Position numbers and translations under genes: made by a program. Positions 42,196-50,267 of a stretch of DNA of 64,000 nucleotides are shown piece by piece; position 1 is the stretch's first letter; each line of letters begins with the position of its first letter. The notes beneath the pieces are model-generated. The model did not search any database. It saw only the letters and a list, made by a program, of their open reading frames with translations, and had not been told where the DNA came from. Source of the stretch: an uncultured Bacteroides sp. (lineage in GTDB: Bacteria; Bacteroidota; Bacteroidia; Bacteroidales; UBA932); NCBI GenBank assembly GCA_945874355.1, contig CAMCGB010000011.1, positions 1-64,000 of the forward strand, read 5' to 3'.

Positions 42196-42203
42196 TATAT
42201 TTG
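42196..42203 (+). promoter_or_regulatory. -7 element before bamA
   Basis: TATATTTG lies 17 nt before the ATG at 42221, immediately after the uppS stop, so bamA may have its own promoter in addition to read-through. Confidence 0.55.
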
Positions 42204-42220
42204 CAACCTATTGCATTGAG

Positions 42221-44800
42221 ATGAAGTTAGGACGTTTTTTGGCCATTCTGGCGCTTACTTTTATGTCCGCTCTTTCCTACGGTCAGGAGGGCGGCTTTCA
42301 GGTAGATTACAACCACCCCAGGAAGTTCAAGGTCGGCGGCGTTGCCGTCGAGGGTAACACCTACTACAGCGACCAGCAGATAGTGTCCGCTTCAGGACTG
42401 GTCAAAGGTATGGATGTGACCGTCCCTTCGGACGACATTTCCGCTGTGGTCCAGAGACTTTGGCTAAGGCGCTATTTCGAGGACGTGGCCGTGACCGTGG
42501 ACAGCCTCTCCGCCGCCGGCGACTCGGCCTTCTTCACCATACGCATCAAGGAGCGCCCGAGGGTCTCAAGATGGTCTTTCAGCGGGGTCAAGTCTTCCGA
42601 GCGCAAGGACATCGAGGAAAGGGTCAACCTGCGAAGGGGAGGGGAGTTCTCTGAATATGTGGAAAAGACCACCTCCGACATCATCAAGCGCTACTTTGCC
42701 GAGAAGGGCTACCTGCTCTGCACCGTCGAGGCCCAGGTGAGCAAGGACACCATAGTAAAGAATGCCATCAGGGTGAATTTCGACATCAACAAGGGCGAGA
42801 AAATCAAAGTCAAGGAGATTAATTTCATAGGCAACGAAGACGTGTCGGACTTCAAGCTGGCCCGCTCGATGAAGAAGACCAAGTCCAACAAGTTCTATAA
42901 CTTCTTCAGCAGCAAGAAGTTCAACGAGAAGGAGTACGTCAACGACAAAAAGAATGCAATCAGCGCCTTCAACGAGGCCGGCTACCGTGACGCAAGGCTG
43001 GTGCGCGACTCCGTGTACTATGTGGAGCCGAACAGGCTGGGAATCGACCTGGTATTCGAACAGGGCGACAAATATTACTTCAGGGACATTACCTGGACGG
43101 GCAACTCAGTCTATACTGCGGACGCCCTGAATTCAGTCCTCGCCATCAACAAGGGAGACGTCTATGATATGGTGACTATGGACAAGAGGCTCTACGGCGG
43201 CGGCAAGCAGAGCGACTACGACATCACCAAGCTCTACAGGGACAACGGTTACCTGTTCTTCAACATCACCCCTGTCGAGACCAACATCCAGAACGACTCG
43301 GTGGACGTGGAGCTGCGCATTTCTGAAGGAAAGCAGGCCACGCTCAACAATATAGTCATCAACGGCAACGACCTCACCAACGAGAAGGTAGTGCGCCGCC
43401 AGCTGTTCACCCGCCCGGGCTATCTGTTCAGCCAGAGCGACTTCGAGCGCTCGATCCGAGAGATTGCCTCGCTCGGCCAGTTCGATGCCGAAGCCATTAT
43501 GGACCCCTCAAAGGGCTGGTCCATAATCCCGAACCAGAACAACAACACCGTCGACCTCATATACAACGTCACCGAGAAGCCTTCCAGCCAGCTGGAGCTC
43601 TCCGGAGGTTGGGGCGGCAACACTTTCGTCGCTACAGTCGGTCTGAGTTTCAACAACTTCTCCACGCACCGCTTCCTGGACAAGAGCGCCTGGAGGCCCG
43701 TTCCGCTCGGAGATGCGCAAAACCTTTCAATCCGCTTCCAGACGAACGGAACCTACTACACTGCCTTCTCGGCCAGCTTCACCGAGCCCTGGCTCTTCGG
43801 AAAGAAGCCTACTTCGCTCAATATAGGCGCCTACTATACCCGCCAGACCAACTCCTACCTTGCCATCAATTTCCTCAGCCACGACCGCCAGATGGAGGTT
43901 TACGGATTCTCGGCTTCGATAGGAACCCGTCTTAAGTGGCCCGACAGCTATTTCGTGCTCTATAACGGCCTCAACTGGCAGACTTATAAGCTTACCAACT
44001 GGTACTCAGGCTATTTCATCTTCGATGACGGTATCGCCAACAATATCAACTACTCCATCACCCTGGCCCGTAACTCCACCGACCAGCAGATTTACCCCCG
44101 TAGCGGTTCGGACTTCAGTTTTAGCCTCCAGATGACTCCTCCTTTCTCCCTGCTGAGAAAGTTCGATCTGGATTCCGACGGCAACCGTGTTCCCGTGGAC
44201 AGCTACAAGGATGTTGACTACAGCAAGTGGAGCGCAAGAGACAGGTTCAAATGGATTGAGTACCACAAGTGGAAGTTCAACGCCGCCACCTATTCAAAAC
44301 TTGTGGGCGACCTGGTGCTGATGACCCGCGCGCAGTTCGGCTACCTCGGCTACTACAACCGCAACTGGGGCTACTCTCCGTTCGAGGGCTTCCTGCTCGG
44401 AGGTGACGGTATGTCGGGCTACAATACATACGGATCCGAGATTGTTGCGATGAGAGGTTACGAGAACTACTCGCTCACCCCTTACGAGCCTTCGAGCTAC
44501 AACTCTTCCGGCTACGCGTATGCCGGAAACGTATATGACAAGTTCACGGTTGAGCTTCGCTATCCTGTGATTCTCCAGCCTTCTTCCACCATCTTCGTGC
44601 TGGCCTTCGCAGAGGGCGGCAACTGCTGGTCCGACATAAGAAATTTCAATCCTTTCCAGATTAAACGCAGCGCCGGAGTCGGAGTTCGCATCTTCTTACC
44701 GATGATTGGTCTGCTCGGCGTCGACTGGGGATACGGTTTCGACAATCCTGACCCTACCAAACGCAGCCAGTTCCACTTCATGATAGGACAGCAGTTCTGA
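42221..44800 (+). CDS. bamA: Outer-membrane protein assembly factor BamA
   Basis: The 859-residue protein has a signal peptide ending near SYGQEG. POTRA-type repeats follow (VGGVAVEGNTYYSDQQIVSA, VKEINFIGNEDVSDFKLA, ITWTGNSVYTADALNSVL, NNIVINGNDLTNEKVVRRQL). A 16-strand barrel ends FHFMIGQQF. The barrel contains a VRIFLPMIGLLGVDWGYGF strand typical of Omp85 proteins. The start is the ATG at 42221; the ORF upstream of it lies inside uppS. BamD is encoded at 33977. Confidence 0.95.
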   Translation: MKLGRFLAILALTFMSALSYGQEGGFQVDYNHPRKFKVGGVAVEGNTYYSDQQIVSASGLVKGMDVTVPSDDISAVVQRLWLRRYFEDVAVTVDSLSAAGDSAFFTIRIKERPRVSRWSFSGVKSSERKDIEERVNLRRGGEFSEYVEKTTSDIIKRYFAEKGYLLCTVEAQVSKDTIVKNAIRVNFDINKGEKIKVKEINFIGNEDVSDFKLARSMKKTKSNKFYNFFSSKKFNEKEYVNDKKNAISAFNEAGYRDARLVRDSVYYVEPNRLGIDLVFEQGDKYYFRDITWTGNSVYTADALNSVLAINKGDVYDMVTMDKRLYGGGKQSDYDITKLYRDNGYLFFNITPVETNIQNDSVDVELRISEGKQATLNNIVINGNDLTNEKVVRRQLFTRPGYLFSQSDFERSIREIASLGQFDAEAIMDPSKGWSIIPNQNNNTVDLIYNVTEKPSSQLELSGGWGGNTFVATVGLSFNNFSTHRFLDKSAWRPVPLGDAQNLSIRFQTNGTYYTAFSASFTEPWLFGKKPTSLNIGAYYTRQTNSYLAINFLSHDRQMEVYGFSASIGTRLKWPDSYFVLYNGLNWQTYKLTNWYSGYFIFDDGIANNINYSITLARNSTDQQIYPRSGSDFSFSLQMTPPFSLLRKFDLDSDGNRVPVDSYKDVDYSKWSARDRFKWIEYHKWKFNAATYSKLVGDLVLMTRAQFGYLGYYNRNWGYSPFEGFLLGGDGMSGYNTYGSEIVAMRGYENYSLTPYEPSSYNSSGYAYAGNVYDKFTVELRYPVILQPSSTIFVLAFAEGGNCWSDIRNFNPFQIKRSAGVGVRIFLPMIGLLGVDWGYGFDNPDPTKRSQFHFMIGQQF

Positions 44801-44828
44801 TAATTTGAAAATTAATTAATTTGATAGT

Positions 44829-45392
44829 ATGAAAAGAATTCTTTTGATTGCAGCATCACTTTTTGCAGCAGCAACATCATTCGCACAGCCCAAGTTCGCT
44901 CACGTCAACTTCAGCGAGCTCGTACAGCTCTGCCCTGAAGCAGACGAGGCCAGAGCCACTATGACCGCTTCCCAGAAGGAGGCCCAGGAGACCTTCCAGG
45001 CTATGGTCGAGGAGTATCAGAACAAGTACCAGCAGTATGAGGCCAAGGCCGCTACCTGGACCGACTCCATCCGCAAGAGCAAGGAGAAGGAGCTGACCGA
45101 GATCAACCAGAGAATCCAGGAGTTCAGCCAGAGCGTGGACGCAGAGCTCCAGCAGCAACAGCAGACCCTTATGGCTCCCATCTACCAGAAAGTAAAGGAG
45201 ACCGTGGATTCCCTTGCAAAGGCAGGCGGATACATCTATGTATTTGACATCAATTCAGTCATCTATTACGACGCCACCCAGAGCCAGGATCTCAACCCCG
45301 AGGCACGCAAGGTGCTCGGAATCCCCGAGGGAAGAACTCTTGAAACCCTCCAGGCAGAACTTCAGGCACAGGCTCAAGCACAGGCGCAGTAG
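44829..45392 (+). CDS. OmpH/Skp-family periplasmic chaperone
   Basis: The 187-residue protein has a cleavable signal (ending TSFAQP), a FAHVNFSELVQLCPEADEA start and a long coiled coil (about 50-120), followed by YIYVFDINSVIYYD and a Gln/Ala-rich tail. It is the soluble Skp-like partner directly downstream of bamA. No promoter is visible in the 28-nt gap, so read-through from bamA is likely. Confidence 0.88.
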   Translation: MKRILLIAASLFAAATSFAQPKFAHVNFSELVQLCPEADEARATMTASQKEAQETFQAMVEEYQNKYQQYEAKAATWTDSIRKSKEKELTEINQRIQEFSQSVDAELQQQQQTLMAPIYQKVKETVDSLAKAGGYIYVFDINSVIYYDATQSQDLNPEARKVLGIPEGRTLETLQAELQAQAQAQAQ

Positions 45393-45411
45393 GCTTAAAA
45401 CTGACCAATCA

Positions 45412-45436
45412 ACCCCGTCGCACTCAGCGGCGGGGT
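45412..45436 (+). terminator. Stable hairpin between ompH and korA
   Basis: ACCCCGTCGC and GCGGCGGGGT can pair around a five-base loop. No T-run follows (the next bases are AAAAAA), so it may be a processing or attenuation element rather than a true intrinsic terminator. Confidence 0.45.
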
Positions 45437-45450
45437 AAAAAATTCACATA

Positions 45451-47289
45451 ATGCAACACACAATCATTGATGCCAAGGATGTGGTCATCAGATTTGCAGG
45501 AGATTCGGGAGATGGTATGCAGCTCACCGGGTCTCTTTTTGCTGATATGTCCGCAATATATGGCAACTCCCTTTCAACTTTCCCCGATTACCCTGCAGAA
45601 ATACGTGCCCCTCACGGCACCGTATCCGGCGTATCGGGCTTCCAGGTTCACATAGGCAGCGGTGAAGTCAACACTCCCGGCGATTACTGTGACCTTCTGG
45701 TGGCTATGAACCCCGCGGCTCTCAAGGCTAACGCAAAGTGGTGCAAGAGACACGCGATGATTCTGGTGGACGAAGACGCCTTCGACGCTTCAGGTCTCTC
45801 AAAGGCCGGATTCAAGACAGAGAACCCCTTCGAGGAGCTGGGCGTGGACGACAGGACCCTGCTGGTCGCTCCCATCACCACTCTCACCATTGAGAGCCTC
45901 AAGGACAGCGGAATGGACAACAAGGCCGTGCTCAAGTGCAAGAATATGTTCACTCTAGGAATGGCCTGCTACATCTACAATCGCCCCCTGGAGTACATCT
46001 TCCAGTATCTTGAGAAAAAGTTCTCCAAAAAGCACCCCGAAGTCATAGAGCCCAACAAGAAAGTGCTCAAGGACGGCTTCAACTATGCGGCCAACATCCA
46101 GCTGATAGCCAACACCTATACCGTCAAGCCTTCGGCCAATCTGAAGAAAGGAACCTACAGGAACATCACCGGCAACCAGGCCGCTGCCTGGGGACTGCTG
46201 GCAGCCAGCGAGAAGAGCGGACTGCCCCTGTTCTGCGGTTCTTACCCCATTACGCCTGCAACGGCAATACTCGAAGAACTGGCCATCCACAAGAGCCTTG
46301 GGGCAAAGACCCTTCAGGCCGAGGATGAAATCGCCGGAATATGCACTGCAATAGGCGCTTCATTTGCCGGCAATTTGGCAGTGACCACCACTTCGGGGCC
46401 CGGCCTCTCGCTTAAGAGCGAGGCTATGGGACTTGCCGTGATGGCGGAGCTCCCTCTGGTAGTGATTGATGTGCAGAGAGGAGGTCCTTCTACCGGCCTT
46501 CCCACCAAGACGGAGCAGTCTGACCTGAATCAGGCCCTGTACGGACGCAACGGCGAGTGCCCGCTTGCCGTAATCGCCGCCCACTCTCCTTCGCACTGCT
46601 TCGATGCCGCCTTCCAGGCCGCCAAAATAGCCCTCGAGCATATGACTCCCGTGGTGATGCTCTCTGAAGGCTTCCTCGGCAACGGTTCGGAGCCCTGGAG
46701 GATACCCCAGATGAAGGATTATCCGGAGATCAAGCCGCCCTTCGTGCGCGGAGTCCCTGCCGAAGGGGAGAAGTTCCATCCCTTCGAGCGCAACAGCGAG
46801 ACTATGGTCCGCAACTGGGCCATCCCCGGTCAGAAGGGTTATGAACACCGTGTGGGAGGCCTTGAGAAGAACCACAACGGAGTCCTCTCTACAGACCCCC
46901 AGAACCACGAGCTGATGGTAAGCGAGAGGGCAAAGAAGATAGAGCTGATTGCGGCCGATATCCCTGAGCTCGAGATTATGGGAGACCCCTCCAACAAGAG
47001 CCTTCTGGTCGTAGGCTGGGGCGGAACTTTCGGCCATATATGGTCGGCAGTCGAGGAAATCGGCAATGTGGCTTACGCTCATTTCGACTACATCAATCCT
47101 CTTCCCCGCAACACCGAGGCCGTTCTTTCACAGTTCGGGAAGATACTCGTGTGCGAGCTCAATTCGGGGCAGTTCGCAGACTACCTCAGAGCCCGCTTCC
47201 CCAAGATGAATATATTGAAGTACAACAAGATTCAAGGTCAGCCGTTCCTTGTCAGCGAGCTGGTTGAAGCTATCAGAAAGAATATGTAG
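45451..47289 (+). CDS. korA: 2-oxoglutarate:ferredoxin oxidoreductase, fused gamma-alpha subunit
   Basis: This 612-residue protein joins a gamma domain (about 1-190: IRFAGDSGDGMQLTGSLFAD) to the alpha domain (FCGSYPITPATAILEELA, TTSGPGLSLKSEAMGLAVMA, VQRGGPSTGLPTKTEQSDL). With KorB, encoded 2 nt downstream, it oxidatively decarboxylates 2-oxoglutarate to succinyl-CoA with ferredoxin, or works in reverse. The fused subunit is normal for Bacteroidota. A different 2-oxoacid is possible but gdhA downstream supports 2-oxoglutarate. Confidence 0.92.
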   Translation: MQHTIIDAKDVVIRFAGDSGDGMQLTGSLFADMSAIYGNSLSTFPDYPAEIRAPHGTVSGVSGFQVHIGSGEVNTPGDYCDLLVAMNPAALKANAKWCKRHAMILVDEDAFDASGLSKAGFKTENPFEELGVDDRTLLVAPITTLTIESLKDSGMDNKAVLKCKNMFTLGMACYIYNRPLEYIFQYLEKKFSKKHPEVIEPNKKVLKDGFNYAANIQLIANTYTVKPSANLKKGTYRNITGNQAAAWGLLAASEKSGLPLFCGSYPITPATAILEELAIHKSLGAKTLQAEDEIAGICTAIGASFAGNLAVTTTSGPGLSLKSEAMGLAVMAELPLVVIDVQRGGPSTGLPTKTEQSDLNQALYGRNGECPLAVIAAHSPSHCFDAAFQAAKIALEHMTPVVMLSEGFLGNGSEPWRIPQMKDYPEIKPPFVRGVPAEGEKFHPFERNSETMVRNWAIPGQKGYEHRVGGLEKNHNGVLSTDPQNHELMVSERAKKIELIAADIPELEIMGDPSNKSLLVVGWGGTFGHIWSAVEEIGNVAYAHFDYINPLPRNTEAVLSQFGKILVCELNSGQFADYLRARFPKMNILKYNKIQGQPFLVSELVEAIRKNM

Positions 47290-47291
47290 TT

Positions 47292-48311
47292 ATGGCAAAT
47301 CTTACATTCAAGGATTTCAAAAGCGACCAGGAGGTGCGCTGGTGCCCCGGTTGCGGCGACCACGCAGTGCTGGCGGCTCTTCAGAGGGCCCTTCCCAAGG
47401 TGAGCCAGGCCCTGAACTACGACAAGGAGCGCTATGTGGTGGTGTCGGGTATCGGCTGCTCTTCGCGCCTTCCTTATTATATGGATACCTACGGCTTCCA
47501 CAGCATACACGGAAGGGCTACCGCCATTTCGACGGGCATCAAGGTGGCCAATCCCTGGCTTACCGTATGGCAGGCCTGCGGTGACGGCGACGCCCTGGCT
47601 ATCGGAGGCAACCACTTCATCCACGCCATCAGGCGCAATATCGACATCAATATCATCCTGTTCAACAACCAGATTTACGGTCTGACCAAGGGCCAATACT
47701 CCCCGACTTCGAAGTTCGGTGCCATCACCAAGACTTCCCCTTACGGAACTGTCGAGCACCCCTTCAACCCGGGTGCATTGGTGCTCGGAGCCAAGGGCAC
47801 TTTCTTTGCCCGCAGCCTTGATGTGGAGCTCAAGCTCAATGAGGAGATTATGACCGCGGCAGCCCTGCATGACGGATGTTCGGTGATGGAGATGCTTACC
47901 AACTGCGTGATTTTCAATGATGGAGCCCATAAGAATCTCTCCGACCCTGCTCTTAAGGCCGACAACACGATAGTCCTTCGTCACGGCGAAAAGATGATTT
48001 TCGGCAAGAACCGCGACAAGGGCCTGATCTATGACGGCAAGAAGATAAGGGTAGTGCATATAGGTGAGGGCGGATTCACCGAGGAGGACATCCTCGTCCA
48101 CGATGCCCATACCGACAACATAGGCATACATATGGCTCTGGCCGAGATGAAGGGGCCTGATTATCCTGTGGCCCTGGGAGTCATCAGGGATGTCAAGGAC
48201 ATCACCTACGACGACGGAGTGCGCGACCAGGTGAAGGATGTGATGGCAAAGTCTAAGATTCACTGTGTGGATGACCTGCTCCACAGCGGCTCCACCTGGG
48301 AAGTGGAATAA
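47292..48311 (+). CDS. korB: 2-oxoglutarate:ferredoxin oxidoreductase, beta subunit
   Basis: The 339-residue protein has the TPP-binding beta-subunit features: RWCPGCGDHAVLAALQRA, GIGCSSRLPYYMDTYGFHSI, and the GDGDALAIGGNHFIH...NNQIYGLTKGQ magnesium-TPP motif. It pairs with korA. No separate ferredoxin-like delta subunit is encoded here. Confidence 0.94.
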   Translation: MANLTFKDFKSDQEVRWCPGCGDHAVLAALQRALPKVSQALNYDKERYVVVSGIGCSSRLPYYMDTYGFHSIHGRATAISTGIKVANPWLTVWQACGDGDALAIGGNHFIHAIRRNIDINIILFNNQIYGLTKGQYSPTSKFGAITKTSPYGTVEHPFNPGALVLGAKGTFFARSLDVELKLNEEIMTAAALHDGCSVMEMLTNCVIFNDGAHKNLSDPALKADNTIVLRHGEKMIFGKNRDKGLIYDGKKIRVVHIGEGGFTEEDILVHDAHTDNIGIHMALAEMKGPDYPVALGVIRDVKDITYDDGVRDQVKDVMAKSKIHCVDDLLHSGSTWEVE

Positions 48312-48350
48312 GATTTTAATAACCACCAATAACACTTTTAATAATAAATA

Positions 48351-49694
48351 ATGAAAACACAAGACATTATGGCCCGTCTCCAGGCCAAGTACCCTGGTGA
48401 GAACGAGTATCTCCAGGCGGTTCAGGAGGTTTTGGAATCAATCGAGGATGTGTACAATCAGCATCCTGAGTTTGAAAAGGCAAAAATCGTAGAAAGAATG
48501 GTCGAGCCCGACCGCATCTTCACCTTCAGGGTCACCTGGGTGGACGACCGCGGAGAGGTGCAGACCAACACCGGTTACCGTATCCAGTTCAACAGCGCCA
48601 TCGGCCCCTACAAGGGAGGCTTGAGGTTCCACAGGGCAGTGTCGCCCTCTATGCTCAAGTTCCTCGGCTTCGAGCAGACCTTCAAGAATGCCCTCACCAC
48701 TCTTCCTATGGGAGGAGCCAAGGGCGGATCCGACTTCGACCCCGTAGGCAAGTCCAACGACGAGATTATGCGCTTCTGCCAGGCCTTTATGCTTGAGCTC
48801 TGGAACTGCATAGGCCCCGACCAGGACATCCCTGCAGGCGATGTGGGTGTGGGCGGAAGAGAGATAGGCTATCTGTACGGAATGTACAAGAAGCTCGCCC
48901 GTCAGTACAATACCGGAGTGCTTACCGGCAAGGGTTCAACCTGGGGAGGCTCCATCCTCCGTCCCGAGGCTACCGGCTACGGTGCCTTGTACTTCCTCCA
49001 GAATATGCTCCATCGCATAGGAAAGGATGTCAAGGGATTGAGCCTTGCAGTATCAGGCTTCGGCAACGTTGCCTGGGGTGCCTGCAAGAAGGCTGTCGAG
49101 CTCGGCGCCAAGGTAGTTGCCATCTCCGGTCCTGACGGAGTCTGCGAGATTCCCGAAGGCATCACCCCCGAGATGATTGACTATATGCTCGTGATGAGGG
49201 CTTCCAACAGGAATATGGTTGAGGATATGGCTACCCGTTTCCCCGACAAGGCCCGCTTCACTGCCGGCAAGAAGGCCTGGAGCGTCAAGTGCGATGTGGC
49301 CCTTCCCTGCGCTTTCCAGAACGAGCTTTCCGAGGAGGACGCCAAGACTCTGAAGGAGAACGGCACCTGGTGCTGCTGCGAGGTGTCCAATATGGGATGC
49401 CAGCCCGGCGCCATCCACTACTTCCAGCATAACGGAGTGCTCTTCGCACCCGGAAAGGCTGTGAACGCCGGTGGAGTTGCCACCTCAGGACTGGAAATGA
49501 CCCAGAACGCTTCCCATATCAGCTGGAGCGGCGAAGAAGTGGACGCAAAACTTCACTACATAATGAAGTCAATCCACGAAGCCTGCGTGAAGTACGGCAC
49601 CCAGGATGATGGCAGTGTGGACTACGTCAAGGGAGCCAACATCGCCGGCTTTATGAAGGTGGCCACCGCTATGCTTGAGCAGGGAACTATCTAG
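48351..49694 (+). CDS. gdhA: NADP-type glutamate dehydrogenase
   Basis: This 447-residue hexameric-type enzyme has the substrate segment LPMGGAKGGSDFDPVGKS, the catalytic GPDQDIPAGDVGVGGREIGY and a Rossmann half with LAVSGFGNVAWGACKKAVEL. It interconverts 2-oxoglutarate plus ammonia and glutamate. Its position right after korAB puts carbon and nitrogen entry at 2-oxoglutarate side by side. The 39-nt gap has no clear TAnnTTTG box. Confidence 0.95.
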   Translation: MKTQDIMARLQAKYPGENEYLQAVQEVLESIEDVYNQHPEFEKAKIVERMVEPDRIFTFRVTWVDDRGEVQTNTGYRIQFNSAIGPYKGGLRFHRAVSPSMLKFLGFEQTFKNALTTLPMGGAKGGSDFDPVGKSNDEIMRFCQAFMLELWNCIGPDQDIPAGDVGVGGREIGYLYGMYKKLARQYNTGVLTGKGSTWGGSILRPEATGYGALYFLQNMLHRIGKDVKGLSLAVSGFGNVAWGACKKAVELGAKVVAISGPDGVCEIPEGITPEMIDYMLVMRASNRNMVEDMATRFPDKARFTAGKKAWSVKCDVALPCAFQNELSEEDAKTLKENGTWCCCEVSNMGCQPGAIHYFQHNGVLFAPGKAVNAGGVATSGLEMTQNASHISWSGEEVDAKLHYIMKSIHEACVKYGTQDDGSVDYVKGANIAGFMKVATAMLEQGTI

Positions 49695-49708
49695 GTTTCA
49701 AGAATATC

Positions 49709-50260
49709 CTATGGCTTGACGGCGACTTTCCTGTAGCCCAGGCGGTGCAGCTCCATCGAGGCTCCGATACGGTACAGGACGCCGTAAGTGCGCGCGAGGA
49801 CATAAAAACCCAGAGCAGTCTGGGTTTCTATGCCCTCGTGGCGTATCAGGCCCAGGGCGGCTAGAGCGCAGTTCTGCAGGGTGTCGGAAATCTTTTTCGC
49901 CTCGGCCGAGTTCAGATCCAGCCCGAGCACCCCGTGAAGTATGTGCTCGTCCATATCGTCCCAGCCCCTGCGGCCGTAGTAGGAGCTGTAGCTGTCGTGG
50001 CGGTGGAAAGTCCAGTGGGAGTCCCAGTTGTGCGCTACTCCCATCCCCAGGAAGCCCGCCCAGGCTATGGCCGCTTCGCTGTAGTCGTTGAAATTCTCAA
50101 CTGCATCGGCTATGTAGTCCTTGGCGTATGTGTCCCACATTTCGTCTATATCGGGGCTCTCCAGCAGCTCGTCCGAAAGCAGTTCTGCGGATGAGCACAC
50201 CCTCAAAAGACCCCTCTCCAGGGTCTTCTCGTAATTGTCCAGAAGTTCTGTATTGTCCAT
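49709..50260 (-). CDS. Protein of unknown function, coupled to the RelA/SpoT gene
   Basis: I do not recognise this 183-residue cytoplasmic protein. It is acidic, largely helical, with a distinctive histidine/tryptophan/tyrosine-rich stretch HNWDSHWTFHRHDSYSSYYG at about 97-116, followed by a conserved-looking HGVLGLDLNSAEAKKISDTL. It starts 7 nt after the stop of the RelA/SpoT-like gene on the same strand, so the two are probably co-transcribed. The histidines could bind metal, but no known site is evident. Confidence 0.7.
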   Translation of the reverse strand: MDNTELLDNYEKTLERGLLRVCSSAELLSDELLESPDIDEMWDTYAKDYIADAVENFNDYSEAAIAWAGFLGMGVAHNWDSHWTFHRHDSYSSYYGRRGWDDMDEHILHGVLGLDLNSAEAKKISDTLQNCALAALGLIRHEGIETQTALGFYVLARTYGVLYRIGASMELHRLGYRKVAVKP

Positions 50261-50267
50261 TGCTCTA

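Noticed and set aside
45412..45436. Rho-independent terminator between ompH and korA
   Set aside because: The hairpin is strong but followed by A residues, not T, so it is listed only as a hairpin with low confidence.
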